Part shown: positions 24,501 to 39,500 of the stretch, piece by piece
Position numbering within the stretch: position 1 is the stretch's first letter
How the letters are laid out: every line of letters begins with the position of its first letter
Assembly (NCBI GenBank): GCA_918807975.1
Contig: OU964931.1
Span: 15,944,251-16,008,250 of the forward strand
Origin: Aplidium turbinatum
Taxonomy: Eukaryota > Chordata > Ascidiacea > Aplousobranchia > Polyclinidae
Reading direction: 5' to 3'
Length of the DNA stretch: 64,000 bases
Notes under the pieces: model-generated
The model's database searches: none
What the model was told of the DNA's origin: nothing
Seen by the model: only the letters and a program-made list of their open reading frames with translations
Made by a program: the position numbers and the translations under genes

Positions 24501-27500
24501 GTCCCATCATCAAAAGCCACCAAACCAAAAATTTGATCTAACTTTTTCTCCAGGGTCATCATGAACCTTCCAAACATCAACTTAAAGCAATTTCAGATTT
24601 GATAGAACCTTGGTTCTTCTTTTCTCTAGTGTGGAGTGTTGGAGCAACCATCGATAATGATGGAAGAAAGAAATTTTCTCTGTATCTTAACGAACGAATG
24701 GAAGAGGAAATGGTATTTGAAATAGCACAGTTGGTGCTGTTACATTATACTGATGTGTAGCTTCAAAGGCCATTATCGCAACAACCAGTCAACTGCAAAA
24801 ATTCATTTTTTTTTGTTATGTTAGTAACGGTAAAAGTTGTTTCTTAGAGTAAATCAATGTAAAGAAAAACACGATGCTTGTCTTCAAACTTTGTGAAAGG
24901 TTTATTTCACAAGTGTAGATACCAACGACCTGTTTTAGCCTGATGCTGCGGGTTCGCTGTGGTAGCAGCGGTTTGCATTAGCTTTCGGAACACTGTTCCC
25001 TAGTCATGAAAAGTGTTGTCTCAAGAACTATACAAGATCAATTTCAACTTAAAATTGTTTTGTTGCGGTGCTATGAATACTCTTTCCAGATGTTTTTGCT
25101 CAATTATTGCAAGACAGGATATATATTATAATAAATTGTAATATATGATATTACGTTTATTTTTAACACTCACTGAAAATATACTACATAAAATTATTAC
25201 AAGATACGACATTAATTCACGTTGCAGATCGATCTCTTGTTCCCAGACGATGGTCTTGTGTATGATTACCTGTTGGACGATGGTGGTCTAACGCACTTTG
25301 ACCATGATGCCGACGAGGACGAGACGTGTAAAACCGATTCACACGAAGTTCGCAAATTTTGGTTTATTTTCTTGCTTTGATCACTAACTTTCTATAGCAA
25401 TTTCCAGCAAAGAAATCAAGGATTTCTAATAGCATAGGATGTCCAACTACCTGCCAATAAAAGAATGTGTTAAATTTTAGTGTTGCCAGATGTTATTCAA
25501 ACTTTTCCGATATTGCGTTATTTTACGGTAGTGATCGCCCAAGTCTTGCCCATTGCAAATTATTCCAAAATTAATTTAAAGCAATTTTTATCATCTTGTT
25601 CAAACTTAACGAAGCATAGTAATGCTTACAAGTTCAATTTACGTACAGAACTTTTTACCAGAAAGAAGTTATAAGATTTATTACTTGACACATGATGGTT
25701 TATATCCCTTAAGTGTAATTTTCTTTTTCCAAATTTTTTTAGTTTTAAACCGTTAGCCAAATGGAAATAAATCAACTGCATACAAACTAAAACTAAAGCT
25801 TGATGTATTCGTCCGTAAATGTATCAATCTGTAAATACATTGGTTGGCATATGAAAATGTATTAGTCTGTAGGTATTTTAACTATATCCAGTCGTGTAGC
25901 CTACTTGATATTCATTATACTTATAGCATCGTTATTTCTCGTTTGAAAAAGCCTCCCTGGAAGTTTAAGAAAATGACGTCATTTTGCATCGTCATTTCTC
26001 GCCTCTCTGGAAGTGCACATTATCTGTCATCATGATGTTTTTTAACCTTCCACTTAAGATTCAATGGAAAAATTGGATGGAGACAGCTCCTGAGCTGACC
26101 ATAGCCCCTTCAATGTCCTACGCTGATATCATCGTACCCACCATTGACACCGTGCGAACATCCGCTCTGTTGGAAATGTTGCTCACTTACAGAAAACAGG
26201 TATTATTGTCCATTGAGTGCGCTATTTTAGCATCTTGCTCTGTTGTGTTCTGTTATGCAGTCTGTAGACCAAATAACGAGTTTCTCTGTGTCATAAATAT
26301 ATTCATCTATGCCACTTTTAGTGTAATATTATTACATAACGTATTCGAAATTCTGACACAAATTAAGTATTGTTTTCTGAAAACCTTGTCAAAGTACGGA
26401 GATAAAATTAACATAATTTTATTGGAAAATTGCAGAAATCTTTTCCCTTCTAAAACGTTCTTAACCAACTTTAATCTAAAACAGTTTCAATGACTTTTGT
26501 TGTTCTGCTTTATCTTTGTTCGTTTTTGAAATTGTTGTTTTTTCTCCTTTGCAGGTACTGACGGTCGGACCCACCGGAACAGGAAAAACTGTAGTTTTGG
26601 CTGAAAAACTTCTCAAAGGAATGCCATCGAAGTACATTCCTAATTTTATGATGTTTTCAGCAAAGACTTCAGCTAACCAAACACAGGTCTGTCCGTTGTC
26701 TGAAGACATCCATATTTTGTTATCACATTCTACAGCATTAAAACTTTGTGAAAAATGGTAAACAATTTTTTGTAGGATCTCATTGACGGTAAGCTTGACA
26801 AAAGACGAAAGGGGGTATTTGCACCCCCACTGGGAAAGTATGCAGTCTTCTTCATCGATGATCTCAACATGCCGTCCCTTGAAAAGTACGGAGCTCAACC
26901 TCCTATTGAACTGCTGAGACAATGGATGGATCACAACGGATGGTACGACCGCAAAGCGATCGGTAAGGAATGCTATTTTGTTTATGCGGGATTCATACTA
27001 ACGTTCTACGTGGTATGACTATTTCAATAAAACGAGAAGTTAAAAACGTTTTGCTGCGTTTTTTTGTTGATGGCTTTATCCCTCATTACCATCAATATTA
27101 TGCGACGGTTTGAAATGGCTTCTGTGTAGCTCATAAATATTCTATTGCAACACAATGTAACGCAACACAACGGAACGCAACACAACGTAACGCAACACAA
27201 CTTAACGCAACGTAACGCAACACACAATTTAACGCAACGTAACACAACGTAACGCAACACTACGTAACGGACAATACGACGCACTGACTCCAACACCATT
27301 CGTTATGGCACATGACTACGGAACTGCGTTCCGAAAGCTGGTGAAAACCGCTACTACCACAGCGAACCCGCAGCATCAGGCTAAAACAGGTCGTTTGTAT
27401 CTACATTTGTGATATTGTAAAAGAGTTTGTACCAAACACTTCAATCCATTGTTTTTTCATGAGTGCTGAAAGTTGTCAGTTTTTCAGCCATGAAGGAGCG

Positions 27501-30500
27501 AATATGCTTTCTTGTCCTGAAATAAATGAAAGTAAAATTGGCTATCAAAGAAATGTTTTATTCTAAGAACCCTTCTTCATGGTTAGGATCTTTTCATACT
27601 CTTGTTGACATCACCTTCCTGTGTGCGATGGGTCCTCCCGGAGGAGGAAGGAATCCGATTACCGCTCGATTCCTCCGACACTTCAACTACATCGGATGCA
27701 CAGAAATGGAGCTGGAAAGCAAGTCTAGGATATTCAGTACGATCGTATCCAGTTGGATGAGTAAGTATTTGTTGCACGTATCTGTCATTGGGTTACATTG
27801 ATTCAACGTTTGCAGGCGGAGTCAATGTAAAATGATGGATGTTTCTGTCTGGGGACAAGCCATTTCATAGATGCAAAAACAATGAAAACAGATGTAAAAA
27901 CAGCAAATTTTGGTTAGTTTAACCACGCATCTAATGAACGTGAAGTTCTCGATTGCCAGTAATTCTACAACTGAGCGTAAGGTTTTCGTCACATTAAGTA
28001 AAAGAATACAACGGAATCGAAATGTACTTCCAACCATACATGTTTTTGGTATGTGTCACCTTGAATTCAAAGCTACTCTACAACTCAAATTACGTGTTAT
28101 TCCATTGACATTACACAGGAAAGTCGATGAGAGTTTCATTCAGTTTACTGCATTTATCATGTATTGAAGGGAGGCCTGTGTATGTTCAATTGTTCATATA
28201 TTGTTGAACCATCTTGAACATTATACAGTTATACTCAAAATTTGATGATGCAATAAGAATGCATCCTCTTCGCGTTATCATATTGGTTTATCTTTAACGT
28301 CTGTACTTTTCAGATGGATTGAGAACTAACCTAGAAGACGCTGCTCGTGAGTAGACTAACCAATATTTAACTTCTGGAAACAGCAGCATACTTTCTGAAT
28401 CGTTTACTAAATCATGTTGGGTTTCTGGGGTTTGGGCTCCGTTTTTTTTTTTTTTTTGTCTAATTGACTTAAATAGCATGTTCAGAACTGCACAGTATAT
28501 GATCCATGGTATCTCCATGGTTAAATGCTTTCAGTTTTTTTTTGTTTTGTAATTTTAAATCTACTTAAACGGTTATTCGTGAACTTAACAATCTTTGAAA
28601 AACACAAAATGTATTAAAAAACAAATGTATAGAAAAACACGTTTTGTGAATTTGCATATTGAGCTCAAATATCCCACGCTTGCAAATTGTCAACGCTATA
28701 CCTTGTTGTTCCGTTTGTTTTCAACGTGTGCTGCGATCTATCCCAATACAACCTAATCGGTTGCCATCATAAGATTGAAGTTGACGACGCTACTTAAAGG
28801 ATGCTGCTATCGTAAAAATAACTTCACACTCGTGGCAGTCAAGAAAGTAGGTTTTAAGATAAATTGACCTGGTAACGATATGCACTATGTAGCTTTATAA
28901 TAACTTTTCATTTTGTTTTCTGCCAATCCAGCTCAGGCAGCTCCCGAAGAATTGCAAGATCTCTGCTCATCTATCGTCAGTTGCACCGTGGAGATATACG
29001 ATTTAATAACAACCCAACTCCTCCCGACTCCCGCGAAGTCTCACTACACCTTCAATCTCCGCGATCTCTCCAAAGTCTTCCAAGGGATGCTGATGATGGA
29101 AATTGGGAAAATTGAAGTAAAAAAAGATTTTTCTGAAAATTGAGAATTGACTTTGAAAAATCCCCTTTGAAAATTTGAAAAATCCCCTTTGAAAATCCCC
29201 TTTGAAAACCTCCTTTGAAAATTGAAGTAAAAAAAGATTTTTTTACTTCGATTTTTTTTACTTCAATTTTTTTTCACTTTCTTTTTTTCTTTTCTTTTTT
29301 TTTAATTTTAAGAATTTTATTTTTTTAAGAATTTTTTTTTTTTAAATTTTAAGAATTTTTTTCTCAAACGCTTCTTTTTTTTAGAAAATGTCCAACGATT
29401 GATAAAAAAATGAAACATAAATTGCGATCAAATAGTAAAAAAATGGAGTATTCTTCTTCCTCGTGAACTTTCTTCTCCACTCCAGGGGTCGAAGGACTCT
29501 GCCTTTTACCACCCTTGGGCAGTGGCGGCGACTCGGTCTAGATCAGGGGTTTTCAACCTGTGGTCCGCGGGCATTTGCCTGGTGGTCCTCGAGCAAAGTC
29601 TGAAATTGTTGTTTTTTAACCCTTTGCATAAAAGTTGTTAATATTATCAAGGCTTATCCACTAAATTGTCGTATTTTTGCTTCATTATGTTCGAATAAGG
29701 ATCTTGATCATGAACAGCGATACTGATGCATACTGAAGTTTGCTGTTTATCAAGGGCAAAGTGTTTAACAGATTGTTTGAGTTACGTGATGTTGCGGAGA
29801 GTTTCTTGGATAAAAAATCCAAGCTTGTTGCTCATTTCAACGATATAACTTTTGGGTTGCTGTTCTGGCTTATTTGGCTGACATTTTTGAACAACTGAAC
29901 AAACTTAATTCATTGCTGCAAGGAAAGCAAGACAAATTTAATTACCCTCAGTGATAAAGTATCTGATTTTACGAAAAAACTTTATCTTTGGAAGACAAGA
30001 TTACTGCAGGGCAACTTTGACATGTTTGATCAATTGTACGAATTCACTTAGAAACCAGAAAATGCTGAAATCAATAAACAACTGTTGATGCATTTTATTT
30101 CTGACCATACTCCGTCATTGCAGGATCAATTTAACTTGTACTTTGGTGATTTGAACGTTCAGAGTTTTTCATGGGTTTCCAGTCCGTGAGCTGACCAGTG
30201 ACACTATACATTGAATATGTTGCATCCACCTGAGAGTGAGCTTGATAAAATTTTGGATACAAGCTTCACATGAGTATCCACAACTGTCTCAGAAAGCTTT
30301 GAAAATTATTTTACTTTTTGCAACTTCTTATCTTAGTGAATGTGAATTTCTGCATTGGTTACAATAAAAACGAAGTATTGTTCTTGACTTGAAGTCGAAG
30401 ATGAACTCCGATTGAGTCTTTCAAGTATTACACCTCCTTTGGATATGCTATGCTCAAATGTGCAAGCTCAAGGTTCGCACTAAATGTAGCATTCTTTCTA

Positions 30501-33500
30501 AAACCAATTACTGTTTATGACTTAGCAAGCAATAAATGACATTTGTTCGTTACAAGGGGAGGAGGAAAGAGAAGGGATGAGGAAGGGGAGTAGTGGTCCG
30601 TGACTGAGACACAATTTTTTAAAGTGGTTCTTGAATTTTAAAAGGTTGAGAACCTCTGGTCTAGATGTTTCGAGTATTGTAGAAGAAGAAGAAGTTCTTT
30701 TATTTTGCATCATCGGCACATGTGAAAAAAAAACAAAAAACAATACAAGATTACTATGTGAGTTAGGTTGTTTGCTGATGATGATGGGAGTGGCAGAAGG
30801 ACCGAACTGGTCACCAAGTCTGCCACACCCGTGTGATATGAAGCTAAACTATAGGTTAATTAACTGTCCCATTAAGTTTTAAAAAAACGGCTCAAACTGG
30901 GGATATATTGCAAACTGCAAGTTATATTTCTCAATGTCTTGTTTAGCTTCATATCATTATAAATGTTGCATCTGTTTTTGCATCAACACAAGCCACTTAT
31001 TCGCCACCTGGCGTAAACCGTCTCAAGCTTTTTGTAGCGATTTTGTATTTACCTTTGTAATGAAGAAAAATCTTTATGACATATTCTTGCCAGCAAAAAG
31101 GTATCATTTTACATGATTGAACGCCGCTAAACGTTCAAACGATAAAAAAATGGCACTTTTTGCTGAGTGAAATTTGTCGGAAAAGACTAAAACTTTGCTT
31201 TTCTGCTGCAGTCCAAGGAGATGCTTCTCAGGTTGTGGTTCCATGAAAGTTGCCGTGTGTTTCAAGATCGACTTGTCTGCGCAGAAGATAGCGACTGGTT
31301 CTCTGAGCAACTGGAGTGCAAAATAACTGAAGTTTTTAAGGTAACACAACACACAATTGCAAGGTTTGAAGAAAAAATATCTTAAATTCACATAAAAGTT
31401 TTGTGAAGGAGGATGTTCGCCTTTAATATTTTGTGGAAATTTATGTTTTTACTATAAGGTTTTCGATCTTATCCTTTCTCGTAAAAGTGAAACGAAGTTT
31501 GTTTGTTCTAAAAAAGATGTACCATAAACAAAAGGTCTATGAATCTTGTTGTGTAGCTCGCTTAACTAAAGAAGAATCAATTGAGGTATTTTTGACATTG
31601 TTGTAAAAGGTATAATAGTTGGACAGCAATTTTTTTTTAATCGTATGTATGGATCCAACTGAGAATCGAACTCTCATCTGTTGGTTTGCTTCCTTCTAAG
31701 CAAGCTCATTGACTTTTGTAGAAATATTTAAAAGTAACTTAGTCAGCGGTAAGTCTTTTCCGGCCAACTGGTCTTCTGCGTAGGCTATTCACCTCAAGAC
31801 CAAAAATATTTAAAATAGTTAAAACGCCTCAACAGTGGAAACAGATTTGAAAGCGGGCATTGACATGCAAAAGAAGAATTTGCTTGTGTATTGATATGAT
31901 TTGTTTTCAGCTCGACATACAAGATGTCCTCCCTCTTCGTCCAGTTCTTTTTGGAGACTTCATGCACCCAAATGCTGAATTCAAACTATACAGCTACATT
32001 GAGGACCATAACCAAGTAAGATAACTGTATAGGAATCAGTCAATGAAAAATGTACAGTATTGTTTTTCTTGAAATATGAAGATGCAAGGAGGGAGGTGTC
32101 GTTGTTGTAGTGTCGTTGGTATTTTTTGAACTACTTTTTATGTCATATTTATTGATTTGGCTTCACGTGAAATTCAAAAATTCACTAACAAATGGAAACA
32201 ATATCACATGACGCACTTGGAGATGTTACAACAGTCATACTATATCGTAAAACCTCTCTATACTTTTGTAGTGGACAACTTTAATGCAAATTTACTTGTT
32301 ACTTTCAGATGGTGACTGTCATGGAAGAGTTCCTCGAAGAATACAATCAAGTGAATACTGCTCAAATGAAGCTCGTGCTTTTTCTTGACGCTGTCCAACA
32401 TGTCTGTCGCATTTCTAGAATCCTTCGGCAACCTCTCGGGAACGCTCTTCTTCTTGGAGTTGGAGGAAGCGGTCGGCAGAGCCTTTCAAGACTCGCAACT
32501 TACATGTAAAGTTTTACTTCTATTTTTTGAAAATTTATGTGCTAGAATCTTATAAATCTATACACATTGATGTAACATAACATTACACATTGATGTATGT
32601 AGCTAGTGAGTACATTTAAGATTATTCGTGTTGATATGTTTTTTTTTATGTTTATTAAATCTTTTATTTTCACCTGGGTAAAAGGAATCTAAAAAAAGCT
32701 TTAAAACACTGTCTTTGTATCATTATTCCACCTAAATCTTAGACGTACCGCTTATAATTGCTTTCCGACGATTATTATCGCTTAAAATTACAACTACAGA
32801 GTTTCACCTAACCATGCTATGACAACCAGATGATGATGATGACCATAATGATAATAACGAGGCTAAATTTATCTCACTACTCATAGAAAGTTGTATTTTT
32901 AAATTTTGATTCAAGTTGTGGTTGTTTTAAGCATTTTCATTCAATTGTCATCACAGATCTGACTATGAGTTGTTTCAAATTGAATTATCAAAGAACTACG
33001 GAGTGTCAGACTGGAGGGAAGATATAAAGCGATGCATGTTGAAAGCAGGACTGCAGAATCAACCAATCACATTCTTGTTCAGTGACACTCAAATTAAAAG
33101 CGAGTCGTTCTTAGAGGTCAATACCGCTTTTTTAGATGTTTTTTTTTATGCTTTTAAAATAATATTCAGAAAGGTGAATGCTACGCAGAAACGGTAGGCT
33201 ACTGTGGGTTAAGTAGATGCCAATCACAGTATTTACAAAGTAGCAAGAAATTTAGATTTTGAGTGATTTCAACAGAAAACGGACTACGGTAGCTTTAAAA
33301 ATCGCAGGTTTTTACAAAAATTGTATGTTACAGTCACACTGCAGTTGAAGTGATCGAGAGATTGATATGATTGCCTTGATCTGGAGAGACACTTAATGCA
33401 AAAGAGACTGACTATAGACACTTAGTCTAAGACATTATCTAGAGAAACATGGCAGAAGTTAGAACTTTCCTTTTGGAAACTTTCCTAAGGAAACAAAATT

Positions 33501-36500
33501 TTGCTTCCCTATTCATAAAAAATAGAGCTTTTCAAAGTTCAAGACAGGTGGTGAAAAGTTTGGTCAGGCTAGTTTCTCCAAATTCGGTGTGTCCCGTTTG
33601 GTGTCTTACAGACAGAGTAAGCTACGTAAAGAGTGCTATTGGCAGCAGTTTACTCCTCGCCGCCCCCTTTGCAGTAGACTTTGCAGGCAGAAACGATTAA
33701 TGTAAAGTTACTTCGATGAAAACATTGGATTTAGCAAATGGTTTCAAAGGTTTTAAGCGTCTTTGACCTCTAATAATCATCACCATTAAGTTCCTTCCTC
33801 TCGTCGAGGGTTGTAGGCAATGAGACGCCAAGTTTCTCTGTTGTGAGATTTTTCTACTGCAGTTCTGCATATCTCTAATAAATAAACTTAAAAGAAATTT
33901 TTGAAATACTTCATCGTCTCAATCAGGACTTGAACAACATCCTTAACTCCGGTGACGTACCGAACATTTACGCTATTGATGATCTGGACAACATCTTCTC
34001 TGCTATGAAACCAATCGTGATTGACCAGGGACTTCCCCCAACCAAGTCCAACTTGTTCAATGCCTTCACAAAGCGAGTGAGATCAAATCTACACACCATA
34101 GCGTGCATGAGGTGAATAACTGAATATGTTACGTTAACCTATTCGAATTTTTTCAGACGTTTGCGACACATCTGCCGTTAAAACAGAAAAACTTGGTTTA
34201 GAAACTTTTGCTAAACTATGAGTTTAGTTTCTTGTGCTTGGGGCTATAAACATACTGTATATTGACTTTGTAACTTTTTTTCAATATTAAAGACACTGTT
34301 GTTTCGCTTTGCCAGTGATTTAGATTCACAAGCGGAAATCTACCGATAGATGTTGTAAATAATCCTCAGACTTACTGCTTGACATTATGCAAAGACAAAA
34401 GAGGCTTTTATGATGTGGGACATCATCCAACCATTCCCGAGTTGAATGGCTAGAAAATTTCTAAAAGGGAAAACTTTCAAACGCAAATTTCTATTTGTTT
34501 GTTATTTGGTATTAACTTTGCAATCTGTGATTTGTAATCATCTTTTTTAAGCACTTGCGATCATCGTAGGGATAGCTTTTTTGTTCAAATTAACTCTCGA
34601 TGTAGATTGCAAGTGAGCTAATTGTGTTCCCTGAGGAAGCTATCGCCAAAAACCGATCGTTGCTTTTCAGCCCGATCGGCGAGATATTCCGCGCTCGACT
34701 GCGAATGTTTCCGTCACTGATCACGTGCTGCACGATCGACTGGTTCAGTGAGTGGCCAGATGAGGCACTGCAGAGCGTGGCCAAGACCTTTCTCGGAGAG
34801 ATCACTGACATCGATTCTTCAAACCCTGAACTTTTGGATGGTAATTTTCAATAAGAATCATGTTTAAATAACAACCAGCTGCACCACTTGCCGATTCTTG
34901 GCATTGTTTCACTTTCAAATACGTTTTTTTTTTTTTTTGCAAAAAAATCTTTGTTTAGATATAGGCCTAAGGCCTGGATAAGTTAATTCAAAATTAAGTG
35001 AACGAAATGCTACTCTTGGGCGGTGCTATGCTCTGCAAAAGTAAACCTCCATGTGTAAAGCTAATAGGTTTAGTTATGCAGAGAATACCACCGCCCAAGA
35101 GTGGCATTTGGTTCACTTAATTCAACGTTTCTAAACTTTCTTTGACTCACGGATTGGTTTCAGTCAAATAAGTTATTTTTCCTCAGCGAACGAATATTTT
35201 TTGTCTATTATGAATCTCGGAGACGTTTTCTTTTCCTTATCATTCCTAGTTTTATAACCAAAGCGATTTCCCAACTTTAATAACGCTGCGTTACAAAACG
35301 TAGATAGCCTACCCGTAGCCTCAGTATAACCAATAATTGAGCAGAAATTAAGTGTGTGAATAAAGGTTTATGTTATGTGTAGCCTGGTAACAAACACTTA
35401 ACGGAGCGGTGCCGGGCCATGTCCTGGAAGCAGGGCCGGATTTACCAATAGGCTAGGCAGGCTGAAGCCTAGGGCCTCAACGTCCAGGGGCCTCGAAATT
35501 CGGTTTCGAAGTTTGTAATTCTTTTAAAAACTTGACAAGTTTAAACCCTACCTAAAGTATATATATATATCAAGCTTTTCAGAGTGGAAAATTCTATACA
35601 CAACTGGTTTCAACCACGTTGTGAACAGTCATTATTACGTCGTTTGCATCACAATAAAGGCAATTATTACGTGCATTCTGCTGAAAGCTTCCATGTTAAC
35701 GTACCGTAGTCTTCTCTGCAAAAAACAGTATCTGTAGTTGACATCAGGGCTGCCACTCAGTAGCGTAGCTAGGGAATGTGCCACCCGGGCGGATTCAGAT
35801 TTTGGCGCCCCTTCAAGAAAAAGCATGTGAAAATGAAGTTTGTTTATCAGATTATAATCAAAATCAAAAATCGTGGTCTGAAAGTGCCACCCCCAGACGT
35901 GCCACCCGGGGCGGTCCGCTCCCCCCCCCCCCCCTAGCTACGCCACTGCTGCCACTCCTTGTGGTTTTTCACTATATCTAGTGTTTTTGAAATAATCTAG
36001 TGGTCTATTGATTTTCTTGGAGAATCTAGTTTTTTTTTTTTTTTTGAGAGTAGAAGCATCAACTTTCCTTCTGATGTTAACAAAGAAGATTTAGATCATT
36101 TGCAAGAAGAATAGGGAGCTTTGCCTCAAGCGTGCAATGCTCTCCATGATAGTGATAACCTTAGCCCACCAGAGTTTTGGCTAAAACTGAAAATGGACAA
36201 CCAAAGTATAAAACTTAGGAAGGGTATCCGGAAGATGTTGACCCGAAACTTACTGATGAACTTCTACATTTTCATTTGTACGTGAGACAAACACAAAACC
36301 AAGGGCTTACCGGTACAGAAAAGCAATCTATTTCCTTCTCATGGAGAACTTTATGAAACTATGTGCAAGGAAAAAATTAACACTGCCTTTCCTAATGTGG
36401 AAGCAATATTAAGACTGTTTCTAAGCTTAATGGTCACTAACTGCTCAGGAGAGAGATCTTTCTCAAGGCTCAAAAGCATAAAAATAAACTGAGATCGACA

Positions 36501-39500
36501 ATGTCTCAAGAAAGGTTGTCCGCACTGAGCATTCTGTGCATTGAGAGTGACAAACTTACACAGATAAATTTTTATTAACTTTCGCATGATTTTGCTTTGA
36601 CGAAAGCTAGAAAAAAATTTGGTAGCCTAGTCTTACCCTGTTTGATGGCTGTAACTATTTCTTATGTCCTCGTAAAAAAAACTTTACAATTATTGTAACG
36701 GTTGTTTGATCAAAGAAATTAAAAGCAAAACTGCCTTAACTAAATTTTTATTCTTTTAATTAAAAATTTGCACCCATGAATGTGGAAAATGAAAAGAACG
36801 AAGGGTTTAATGCACTCATATTTTTAACATTAAGCAATGACATGGGATGTTATTTAGAGAGAAATTCTGAGCTCAAAAATATGGAGGGGTCTCACAAATG
36901 GAATAGCCTAGGGCCTCTCATGGTCTAAATCCGGCCCTGCCTGGAAGTCATGGACCACTGTCATGCATGTCTAACTTAATCGGCTACAATAGAACTTAGT
37001 AAGTTGGGAAATCCTGGTGAAAAATGCATCTTGTTCTCTCAGGCATGATCACCATGTGCGTCACCTTTCACCAGTCTGTTTCCAAACAGTCACACCGCTT
37101 CTTACTGGAATTGTCGCGTCACAATTACGTCACGCCGACGTCATTTTTGGAAGTCTTGGGCATTTTCAGCAATTTAATCGGGATGAAAATTCACGAGTTG
37201 ACGCACAATCGAGACCGGATGAAGATTGGTCTGGACAAGGTAAGGAAAATGATTCGCTCTAGTATCAACTTGACTGGAATCAGACGTAAAAACCAAAATA
37301 ATTTTTAGCCTAATAAGATAGAACTAACTAATTGGAATTAAACGCTAAGATCAAAATCGCTTTTTAGCGTAATAGGATATAGAACTAGCTCAAAAATGAA
37401 TATGCAAGATTTCTTTGCTGTATGGTGGGAATTTCTGTCACTTTCCTTCATTTAATATTTGTGCTATATTGCAAGGAGTCGTAAGACGGGTCCGAAAACT
37501 TCTCACTTAACTCGTATTCTCACAAACAGTTTCACTGTTGTTGTTTCTGTTTTTGCTGCACATCTCAGGATAGATAATAATTTTTCAAATTTGAAAGTGG
37601 TTGTGTTTTATTAAAACAGAAGCACAGTAGCAAATAGCAAACTAGGTGATATACCAAATGAATGTTAACATTATAATGTTATAGATTGTTTTGAGCTAAA
37701 TATCGGAGTATGTATCCAGCAGTCAAGTTCTTTCTTCATCTTTGCAGCTTCTGAAAACGGCAGATGATGTGTCCAGGATGCAAGAGGAATTGGAAGTTAT
37801 GGGTCCTCAACTGGAGGAAGCCACCATGGAGACTGTTGCCACCATGGAGCAAATAGCAAAGGACACAGTGAGTTATTTACAAAAAGACGATATTCTATCT
37901 AGATGTACTACGGCAGTTGACTAAACTATGGATGGAAGCGGCATACAATTGCTTCCGCCTCATGAGCACGATCAATACCGCGCAGATGTCCAAAGCTTCA
38001 ACGAACACACTGCACGTTGTGGCAAAGCAGAAAACATTTTATTTGTCTTTTTTTTCTCATGTAAGTTATTGTGCCACAATGCAGTAAGCATTGCAAACTA
38101 CGAATAGAAGTGAGAAACATAAAATTTTTGCCAGGTATTACATCTCTTATTTGCATAAACTAACCATGAACTCCATTGCGGCAGTTAAGACTGATATAGT
38201 TAGAATAGTTAATATCAAGGATGCCATAAAGGTTTTTTATATCTAAGCCTACGTACATATAGCTAGTCTCTGCTTCCATTTATTATCTTTCAACAGGTTG
38301 TGGCAAAAGACACTCAGGTCGTTGTGCAGAAGCAGGAGTTTGAAGCGTCGGTTCATGCGGAAAGAGCGGGCGCGATTGCCGCCGATGCTCAACGAGATCT
38401 CGATGAGGCTCTGCCCGCATTGGAAGCGGCGCTTGCAAGTTTGAAAACTCTCAACAAAACCGATGTAACAGAAGTAAGAATTTTGGGTACATTTGAGTGG
38501 TTGCGCCTTCGGCTCTGGTGCTAGTAGATCTGAGATCGATTCCAGGTTGGGTCAAACCGATGACTTTAAAAACGGTACTGATTGTGTTCGTTTTTGCATA
38601 ACGCTTGACATAGTTGGATCGAAAAGGCGCTAATAATAATAATAATAATCATGCTTTTATTTGCGCCCATTGCGATAACATACAGTGCCCTGCGATCACA
38701 GCTGCGATACAACAGACGACAGGAAGCAGCGAAGTGGCATATAGTCTTCGAGTCAGCTGCTCCCCTTACTTACGCCACCCACTTTTACCAGTAGATTAAG
38801 GTGTATCAGATAGGACTTGACTAGCTGGCTATGGATATGATGAGTTATTGCTTGAAAGGATTTAGAATGCTAAGAGTACCGGCTAATATGACCAGTCTAG
38901 TCTTCTTTGTTTCTCAAATAAGTTTGATGAGTTTATTTTCCCACTGGGAAACACTCAACTATTGAGTATTAGACTATGTACTCGTAGGGTACATACAACA
39001 TCCACACTGTAGTTTTAATTGAAGAGATGGGAACGAAAAGTACTTAAGACACATAATGTCGGTTTTTAGACATCGGCATTTGAATTTTTGTTACGTTTCC
39101 TGAAATCCACAGGAGAAGCAATTTTTGCTTTTTGTTGCATATTTCAGTGTGTTGTCTAATGACGATTAAGCAATAAATAAGCATGCATACTGCATAGTAT
39201 CCATCTCTGGCTTAGTGCTGTTTTTAAGAAATTTAACAAAAACGATTTGGACTTAAGTACTTTTTTTGCGTGTAACTTTTTCAGAACAAAAACGTGTAGG
39301 CTATTCCTTTGCATGATTTACATGATTTTTACATTTACATGATTTTTGGTAACAATTACAGTAGTGTCATATAGCTACCACTTGCAGTGGAGATACTATT
39401 AGTTGTGTTGAAGATGTGTTTTTTTTGCTGTGGTATATAAATTTAAAAAACACTCGGCAACACTTCTTTTGCTGAACACTGTTGCATAGTGTATGCTGCA

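Larger units (their letters stand above)
34841..37042 (+). other. Intron with palindromic MITE and nested hAT elements
   Basis: Holds a TTAA-flanked palindrome (34994-35120) and a 1.5-kb hAT (35431-36939) that contains a 191-bp hAT-like MITE (35758-35948). The other sequence is unique AT-rich DNA. Confidence 0.85.
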
